From Babesia bovis T2Bo (lineage: Eukaryota; Apicomplexa; Aconoidasida; Piroplasmida; Babesiidae): DNA of 64,000 nt. Positions 57,640 through 64,000 of this stretch are shown one piece after another. Where the stretch lies: positions 310,001 through 374,000 of the forward strand of contig NW_026261571.1 in NCBI RefSeq assembly GCF_000165395.2, written 5' to 3'. Position 1 is the stretch's first letter; each line of letters opens with the position of its first letter. The notes below the pieces were generated by a model. That model was not told where the DNA came from. It worked only from the letters and a program-made list of their open reading frames with translations, and made no database searches. The translations under genes were made by a program, and so were the position numbers.

Positions 57640-58956
57640 TTAAGTCAACCTATGTAACCAGCTTACCAAAACCTTCCATGAGCGTGTGTGCTGTGATTTT
57701 GTGTATCTCATTCTACGCAACCTACTTAGTTTGTCAACGTGAGACAGGAGATCGTCCACAGCTACCGTACGGTATGTGGGATCTTGCTGGCTATAGATAA
57801 AAGCTGCCATTTCCCTCTTTCGTACATTAGCCGCAAATTCAGTGTATATCAACAGCGGTATGCTCCCAGCCTGTGTTTTAACAAGAGGGGCCATTTTGGC
57901 AAGTTCACAGCCTTTTGATACCGATAGCTCCACTAGCGACGTTGGCTTGGCGTCACCCTCCAGCATCTGGATAACCATGCGCTCCCATATGCTGTCCGTC
58001 TTGTCCCAAAGAACCTCCAGGAATGCGTGGACGCAGAGCACTACTATTTCTGCAGCATACGTTTGCTAGGCCTAAGGGCTTACTCTTCTTAGTTGGGTCG
58101 TTGTTGAACTTGCGCATCATGTAAACGAAGAAGGGGTCACCCATCTAACAGATTGTGCAATATAGTGTCCCAAACCTACAGCGCCATCAGCAATTGCGTC
58201 CTTCATTTTCTGTTGGTACTGCTTCTCCACGTTGTGTAGATCTATTACTTCCTGGAGGTGTTAGGACATAGATTAGCTACCATACCCAATTCATAGCTTG
58301 CTTTAGAAGTTCTATGGCGTGCTCGTCAGTGGCATGCCTGAACTGCCTGTTTGCCGGCAGCTGCCTTACAAACTGCTTGAGAAGGTTGGTAACCGTCATC
58401 TGTGTGGGCGTTCCCCTGCTCTCGTATACAACCATCATAGCTATAGTGAACAGCCCAAGGTCGCCACCTACATTGGGTCAGCACTGCGTTAAGTGCAGCG
58501 TGTCCTACCTGGCGCATACATAGCCTTGCCCTTGACTCTAGGGTCCATGGCGGAAAGTGACACTTCATCCACGCTCCTAAAATCTTCATGCGGAATAATT
58601 CTCATTTCCTTCAGGACGCTGTCGTACTCCTCATGGTCCAGATTACCATGCGTTCTCACTTTCATCTTGGAAGGGTAACTGTATAGTGTTAAATAGGATG
58701 TCATAAGCATACCACAGCCCTCTGCTTAAGTATATCATGTTCTCCAGTGAGTTCACATCTGTTATGCTTTATTAAAGAGAGCAGTGGACATACTTGCTGG
58801 GCAGTTGCATGTTGCCCTGAATGTCTTATCATTGATAATGACAAGACCGGTCACAGTGATGTCATTCTGGTTATCCTGTGTGATTACCGCCGATACTAAA
58901 ACGAATTGCGATATTGCGATAAGGGATATTGAAGTCAAGAGTGATACTATAGGCAT
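57640..58956 (-). CDS. Conserved protein of unknown function, seven exons
   Basis: Exons 58794-58956, 58713-58758, 58509-58678, 58286-58467, 58180-58251, 58084-58144 and 57640-58043 sum to 1098 bases, 365 residues, in frame; introns are 34-40 bp. The start is uncertain: an ATG 13 codons upstream (58995) is also open. The N-terminal ~25 residues are hydrophobic. A cysteine-containing stretch (FRATCNCPA) is followed by YLSRGLCYPSKMKVRTHGNLDHEEYD, a central helical part (LLKQFVRQLPANRQFRHATDEHAIELLKQAMNW) and DPFFVYMMRKFNNDPTKK, and the tail is basic. I do not recognise it. Consistent splicing and ordinary composition make it a real gene. A mitochondrial role is possible but unsupported. Confidence 0.65.
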
Positions 58957-59200
58957 GCTAGATATTACTCTGGATGGTACACCTAGTTTACACATCGACT
59001 GGAAAATGGCATTTTTGCTTTATTCTATCATGATTTGGTGGTATCTAGACATATATGGCACGCCTGATGTGTAAGGGGTAATGTCATCCAGGCTCATATA
59101 TAAAGTTGATAGTATTAATATCTATAGCGACTATAAACGACATTGATGGTTAAAGTCCATCGCGCATATCGTAATGTGGGCCCGTGGAAGGCATAGGCGC

Positions 59201-59665
59201 TCACTTCTTCTTAACGACACCAACAGTCTTGCCGTGACGACCGGTACTCTTGGTGTGCTGACCACGAGTCCTGAGTCCCCAGTAGTGCCTGAGACCCCTG
59301 TGAAGACGCATCTTCTTCATGCGCTCCAAGTCATCACGCAAGCAAGTGTCAAGCATGTTAGCAGTGTTGTGGAGATTCTTACCCTCCTTGTAGTCCTTCT
59401 GCCTGTTAAGGAACCAGGCTGGAATCATAACGTCAGCAGGGGAACTGATGATAGTTACAACCTTGTTGATCTCATCAGTGGTGAGCTCACCAGCCCTCTT
59501 AGTTACATCGATACCGGCTACCTTGCATACAACGGTGGCCATACGACGTCCGATACCCCTGATTGCAGTAAGAGCCACAGTGACCTTCTGACGACCGTCA
59601 ACGTTGGTGTTGAGGATACGAAGGATGTGCTGGAACTGGTCCGATGCGGTAATCTGAATCGCCAT
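59201..59665 (-). CDS. RPS18: 40S ribosomal protein uS13 (S18)
   Basis: Single coding exon, 154 residues, the usual length. uS13 lies in the small-subunit head and contacts the large subunit. The family wording is clear: [37 protein letters not shown], then [48 protein letters not shown] and the terminal KKK. The start [11 protein letters not shown] is standard; the longer open frame upstream is untranslated sequence. An acceptor-like ACAG about 12 nt before the ATG suggests a leader intron. Confidence 0.97.
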   Translation of the reverse strand: MAIQITASDQFQHILRILNTNVDGRQKVTVALTAIRGIGRRMATVVCKVAGIDVTKRAGELTTDEINKVVTIISSPADVMIPAWFLNRQKDYKEGKNLHNTANMLDTCLRDDLERMKKMRLHRGLRHYWGLRTRGQHTKSTGRHGKTVGVVKKK

Positions 59666-60270
59666 CTTGATAGTCGCCTGTATAATGCTATAAAGCTGCA
59701 TATAAACACATATCATACAAATCATAGACATATAACGCCAGGCCTCCGTAAAATGGCCAGCTGGCAACAACACCACAAAGGGGACATCGGCCAATTGCCA
59801 AGCACGGGTAACGGACCGTGACTATAGATACACATAAAACATGTATATAGGATTACAATAGCATTACTACAAAATGTGGGTGCTATACAAGACCGAAACA
59901 TGAAGTTGTGGGCGGTGTCACTACTACGTAACCTCAGGGGAAACCACCAAAGAGCTTTTACAAGCCCAAACGTAACACACAAGACTTATTTAGCACTTAC
60001 CTGTATAAACTCAAGAGTGGAATTAGAAGAAACAGTGAAGTACCGGCTGTAGTGACGCGCGACTGCTGTTGCTGGGGTGACGCCCAAATTAGCTGGACTA
60101 GTGAAAGTACTGATATCTTAATCCATATTCTGTTTAAACAGGAAAGGTGCTAACATGTGATTTGGGTATAGTACCACTTTGTCTGGGATAGCACATAACA
60201 GGTCTATAAACATGAACTAAATTAGATAACACGCGTAATACGTGAGTCTCTCTGCGTTGTGTAGGCACCA
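59666..60270. other. Intergenic region between uS13 and uL5
   Basis: About 600 bp, with the uS13 leader and promoter and the 3' end of uL5. No other gene was recognised. Confidence 0.5.
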
Positions 60271-60826
60271 TCAGTTAAAGATGATACCGTCGAACTTCTC
60301 CTGAAACCATTTCATGGCATCCTCTTTGGTAACCTTGTGTTGCTTTCCGATCTTGGACTTGCACTTCCTGCGCTTGGTAACACGGTAACCCGGCCTAATA
60401 AGCTGTACGTAGAAATCCATACCGTAAATACCGGTGGAAGGGTCGTACTTAAGACCAAGATCAATGTGTTCCTGAATACCGAAGCCGAAGTTACCGGTGT
60501 TCGAGAAGTTCTCGCTCTTCAGTTCATATTCCTTAACCTTGAGACCACGCTCAAGGAGCTCCAACGCCTTCTTACCGCGAACGGTAACGTGGCAAGCGAT
60601 CTTTTCATTCCTCCTGACACCAAGTGACCTGATGGTGAAACGGCATTTAGAGAAAACGGGCTTTTGGTCAGTCAACTGCTCCAACACCTTCCCAGCACGT
60701 GTAAGCCTGTCTCCAGACTGCGGTAATAGTTATAACACCTGATAGTACCCAACCTACCTCACCGACACCAACGTTGAGGACGAGCTTGGCGATTTGGATG
60801 TCGCGCATAACATTCTCTTGCGTCAT
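60271..60826 (-). CDS. RPL11: 60S ribosomal protein uL5 (L11), two exons
   Basis: Exons 60758-60826 and 60271-60717 (phase 0, 40 bp intron) give 171 residues. uL5 is part of the 5S RNP on the central protuberance. The first exon has [17 protein letters not shown] and the second begins [48 protein letters not shown], then [36 protein letters not shown], all highly conserved. An acceptor CAG lies 3 nt before the ATG, implying a further leader intron. Confidence 0.97.
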
Positions 60827-61506
60827 CTTCTGTAAATAGGTTATTAAAATGCATAAAATTGAGTTATACAAGTTAGTTCTCCACTAAGGGGCCATACATT
60901 GGATTAAATTGCGTGCTGCACCGAGTGGTATTGCGCTTTTACCAGTGTTTAACCCAGTAAATCGTCATAGAACGTACCTCTACTCGATGTTTTACGTAGC
61001 AAGATAATGTATGATGATATATGTGTATAAAGAAAATGTTGTGGCTACCTGGTTTTGCCAATATTTTGGTCAACAAGGTCGACCCAACATTCCCGACTAC
61101 TGGCGCGGCCCCCGTAAGGAACGTTGTTCAATTCATCTATACCCCTTGTAACACCGTTTGGTTATTAGTACTATTGTTTCCAGGCTATATGGCTATGGTG
61201 TTTCCGCTATGTACTGTACCGTGTCGGTTTCCTCAAACCAGGCTTCCCGTCTTATCCCCGGGCCGCTGTTTACACATTAATACAGCTAAACCAAACTATC
61301 CATTACATGTGTCTGGTCTATTCTGGTAGTATACTGATTTAAACTACGTTGTGTCTGTACGTTTTAAATTGCCTAGCAACAGCAAATAGCGCTCAACGCA
61401 AGGTGGTATGTTACCAACTGGGCCCAGACCACTGTGTTCATTGTCGATGGTGCTAGTAACTGTATCTTAGTTTACATTTGGACTAGAACTTAACACAGTC
61501 CTATTA
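60827..61506. other. Intergenic region upstream of uL5
   Basis: About 680 bp with the uL5 leader and promoter. The 102-codon plus-strand frame at 61021-61329 has no family match and unusual composition and is not called. Confidence 0.5.
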
Positions 61507-62879
61507 TTAGTTCATAACACCTCGTCCAAGCTTCTTGTTGCGTCTTGATGTCTTCTTCTCACGCTTCTTCTTCTTTCGGGCTGGTTTTGCCGCGAGGCTT
61601 TCTTTAATTTGCATACGCTGCTCTTTGGTCAGCTCCTTCCGTCGCATCTTGCGTTCTTGCATATCCGCTGCCAGATTAAAGTAACCCCTGAGCCTTTCCC
61701 GTTCGTAGCGCTTGTAGAATTCTGGTTTCGGTACGCTGTACAAGTTCCTTATCTCCTCTAGGTACGCCGAGGTGAGTACTTTGTAACGCTGCCTTAAGGC
61801 CTTGTTGTTTGAGAGTACCTTCTGCTTTATGTCATTCTTGTAGATGTTGTACAGTTGCTGCCTTACGAAGGCGTCCTTGTCAAAATTATCAAGTGCACGC
61901 CTTGTAGGCCCTATGAAAATCTTGTAAAAGTTGTCTGGTGATATGCCTTCCCCGGGGTCAAGCGCCTTCAGTCGATCTACAACCCAGTTTAGCTTTGCCG
62001 CCACCTCATCTCGCCTTACTAATTTGGGGTTGTCAGTGAAGAATTCCCAAAACATGTCCAGTACCGCAGGATGGACACCCTGCCTGTGCACTTCATAGTT
62101 GACAGCTATCATGGCCTCGCTCAGAGGCACCTCGCCCTTCGGCCTCGCAATCTGTAAACGTGCTGTGTATAGTAACTGGGAACCTACTTGATGTATACTG
62201 CGATATGTAGGTAGATCCTCTCTACCTTCGGTGTAGTCCCTAAAGAGGTACCACGCTGAGGATTGTCATGATCATAGCAATGGACTCACCCCGCCAGCAC
62301 CTTACTTTATCCATGAAAAATATATCGCCATACCCAGGTGCAAGAAACCGAAGCTTGTAATCAATATTGTGGTAAAATTCATCCCGTGTCAACTGCTCAC
62401 TCTTGCGGAATAACCTCTGGGTGAACATTTTGGGCGTGAGCGACTGGGAGCTTATTGGCGGTAACGGGTCTGAAACCCTGCCGCAAAGCTTCCAGAGCTC
62501 ATATCGTTCCGGCGGTACCTGCCACGTATATCACAGTAGAACTATGCTTACCAATCCAAAAGGAAGATCTATGCCCACAAGATCGGATTTCTCTAACTTC
62601 TCTGATCTAAATAAAGTAAGATAGGGATATGATTCCTGTAACGTTGTCCAAATATAGAGTGTTATTTACCTCCACGTGGGTGTTTAAAGCCAACTTCTCG
62701 ACATATGCCGGAGTGTCTGTAATTGCGATATGCGCCTGGTACTCACGCTCAATCTCCTCCCGTTGTTCAGGAGTGATAGTGACCTTAGACCTGCCGCCCA
62801 TGTGCATAGGCTTCGGCTTCTTCTTGATGGGTATCAAGCTCTTTCTCTTCTTCTTCTTTTGCACCCCTAGGGGTGCCAT
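61507..62879 (-). CDS. Conserved basic protein of unknown function, five exons
   Basis: Exons 62670-62879, 62552-62599, 62290-62518, 62188-62255 and 61507-62151 sum to 1200 bases, 399 residues, with matched phases; the exon 1 donor could alternatively be 33 bp further on, also in frame. Both ends are strongly basic (KKKKRKSLIPIKKKPKP at the start, ARKKKKREKKTSRRNKK at the end), as in nucleolar or organellar RNA-binding proteins. The middle has conserved-looking segments: ERYELWKLCGRVSDPLPP, EQLTRDEFYHNIDYKLRFLAPGYGDI, WYLFRDYTEGREDLPTYRSIHQ and RRALDNFDKDAFVRQQLYNIY. I do not recognise the family. Its start is 281 bp from the ARP6 stop on the same strand. Confidence 0.65.
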
Positions 62880-63160
62880 GCGCCTTGTACGCTCGCGTTT
62901 TACGATATATGCGATATTTGGAGACCAAGCGTTATGCCTTAAGCATACGCTCGTACACTCGGTTTCCCATTGCCTGCGTTAGTATAGATTCCTTTAATGT
63001 GTGCCGTTACCTACCGCGTCGCGTTGCCGAATACCAAGTAAATCACTGCTAAAGTGAAGCAAAGTATGAACATGATATGCTTTAATTCATGCGAGCGTCA
63101 TTTTTAAATATATTATTAACGTTGCGATATTGTCTACACACTACAGATGTGTTCGCGGAA

Positions 63161-64000
63161 TCACCTCCTAGGGTAGATTCCACCGTGCTCGAGGTAGTAG
63201 TTCCTGGTAATAGCAGCCTCCAGGAACGTGGAATCGTCTTTAGCAAACATTCTGGCGCCGTAAAAAGAAGTTAACGCACGGTCTAACGATGAATGTATTT
63301 GGACATCCCACTCCGCCGGTAGCAGCTTGCATAACTCGTCATGCAGTCTCCGTTCAAACCCAGGAAACTTAGTACTGCCGCCAGTTAACAGAATATTGTT
63401 TGCGAGATCACGTTGTATACACGGTGGTGATAGAATTATAGTCCGATGTGCCAGCTCAGCTATGCCACACTCTTCTAGACCCAGATCCTGAGGGTTAAAT
63501 AGTAACTCTGGTATTTGGAAGCGTTCTACACCCAGGGTAGCCACTTGGTTCTTGTTCTTGTCGTCAACTGAGTTATCCAGTTCCGTATTTGACCATGCTG
63601 AATCCTGGCTTTGCGTAACTTCATCAGGCTCGGGTTCCTGTTTTACACCCAAAAGTTCAAGATCACTTGGACACAACGGTTCATGGTTGGCCAGTTTATG
63701 CACAACGTGTCGCCGTGACTCGTTCAGCAGAGGCTCGGTCATAGGACCATGGGACATGAAGTGTTTGATTACATGGTTTTTATTCTTAGCTGTGAACAAC
63801 GGCAGCTTGTACTCATGCAGTAAGCACTGGTGTCCCCTAACGGTGCGCAATCGAGCTGCAGCACGTAACTCAAGGTCGAAATCCAATGAGACGTAACAGG
63901 ATTCCTCCTTCATGTGCTGTACCATCAGTTCGTTAAACTCCAGGTTTATAGTGCGTATAGCAGATACGTTCTTGAGGTAAGCATTGAGATGTGACCCGCC
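63161..64000 (-). CDS. ARP6: Actin-related protein 6 (ARP6), C-terminal part, runs off the window
   Basis: An open frame enters from the right edge and ends at 63161, giving the last ~279 residues. ARP6 is a subunit of the SWR1 complex that deposits histone H2A.Z. Family wording includes GGSHLNAYLKNVS, ELMVQHMKEESCYVSLDFD, FQIPELLFNPQDLGLEECGIAELA, NILLTGGSTKFPGFERRLHDEL and the actin-fold end YLEHGGIYPRR. An insertion of ~60 acidic/polar residues (about 70-130 of this part) is larger than in yeast and animals. The ATG at 63925 is internal, since the reading frame continues upstream with conserved sequence. Confidence 0.88.
   Translation of the reverse strand, partial: GGSHLNAYLKNVSAIRTINLEFNELMVQHMKEESCYVSLDFDLELRAAARLRTVRGHQCLLHEYKLPLFTAKNKNHVIKHFMSHGPMTEPLLNESRRHVVHKLANHEPLCPSDLELLGVKQEPEPDEVTQSQDSAWSNTELDNSVDDKNKNQVATLGVERFQIPELLFNPQDLGLEECGIAELAHRTIILSPPCIQRDLANNILLTGGSTKFPGFERRLHDELCKLLPAEWDVQIHSSLDRALTSFYGARMFAKDDSTFLEAAITRNYYLEHGGIYPRR

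Noticed and set aside
1..64000. CRISPR arrays, bacterial mobile elements and telomeric repeats.
   Set aside because: No direct-repeat arrays, transposase genes or CCCTAAA-type tracts were seen; the gene structure is eukaryotic.
1..64000. tRNA genes in the larger spacers.
   Set aside because: I looked for TpsiC-like GGTTCGA cores with matching acceptor arms and found no convincing cloverleaf; a tRNAscan run would settle it.

Overview
This window looks like nuclear DNA of a piroplasmid apicomplexan, most likely a Babesia close to B. bovis. The genome is compact and intron-rich, with very short introns (mostly 31-45 bp, GT...AG). There is no bacterial operon structure or Shine-Dalgarno signal. 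Several products carry signal-peptide or organelle-targeting N-termini that fit an apicoplast or mitochondrion. One secreted acidic protein resembles piroplasm spherical-body/FAINT proteins, and there is a RAP-domain protein. Species assignment is inference. Many genes were assembled by hand across introns; exon sums are in frame and the product families were recognised by eye, not by search.

Layout. 1-5 kb: a four-exon centrin, then about 4.5 kb of AT-rich DNA with no gene I can support (centromere candidate). 5-12.4 kb: RNA polymerase II subunit RPB7, a PrxQ-type peroxiredoxin with a signal peptide, a 14-exon Rsm22/METTL17 mitochondrial ribosome factor, a glycerol-3-phosphate acyltransferase and a TPR protein. 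12.4-24 kb, all on the minus strand: a TMEM208/SND2-like membrane protein, a PPEF/PP7-type EF-hand phosphatase, a Vps39/Vps3-like tethering subunit, a large pseudokinase and a BCP1/BCCIP homologue. 24-31.5 kb, plus strand and tightly packed: a release-factor-like GGQ protein and a DEAD-box-like helicase (both with signal peptides), a METTL13-like double methyltransferase, and the iron-sulfur subunit of succinate dehydrogenase. 31.5-41 kb: a bromodomain protein, a possible Mediator subunit, SDHAF4, a two-pass membrane protein, the kinetochore protein NDC80 and the splicing factor SMU1. 41-48 kb: ATP synthase gamma, ribosomal proteins uS9/S16 and eL13, a small predicted acylated protein and a secreted SBP4-like protein. 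48-64 kb: a 15-exon mitochondrial EF-G2, SBDS with an extra zinc finger, an ING-like protein, a RAP protein, an unrecognised seven-exon gene, uS13/S18, uL5/L11, a second unrecognised protein, and the 3' part of ARP6 running off the right edge.

Themes. Mitochondrial function recurs (Rsm22, EF-G2, SDHB with its assembly factor SDHAF4, ATP synthase gamma, RAP protein), as do cytosolic translation and RNA processing (uS9, eL13, uS13, uL5, SBDS, SMU1) and transcription/chromatin (RPB7, bromodomain, ING-like, ARP6, possible MED18). Gene order is not operonic; neighbours are mostly convergent with 35-200 bp gaps or divergent with 250-900 bp shared promoters. By eye the first ~24 kb is more AT-rich, in genes as well as spacers, than the rest.
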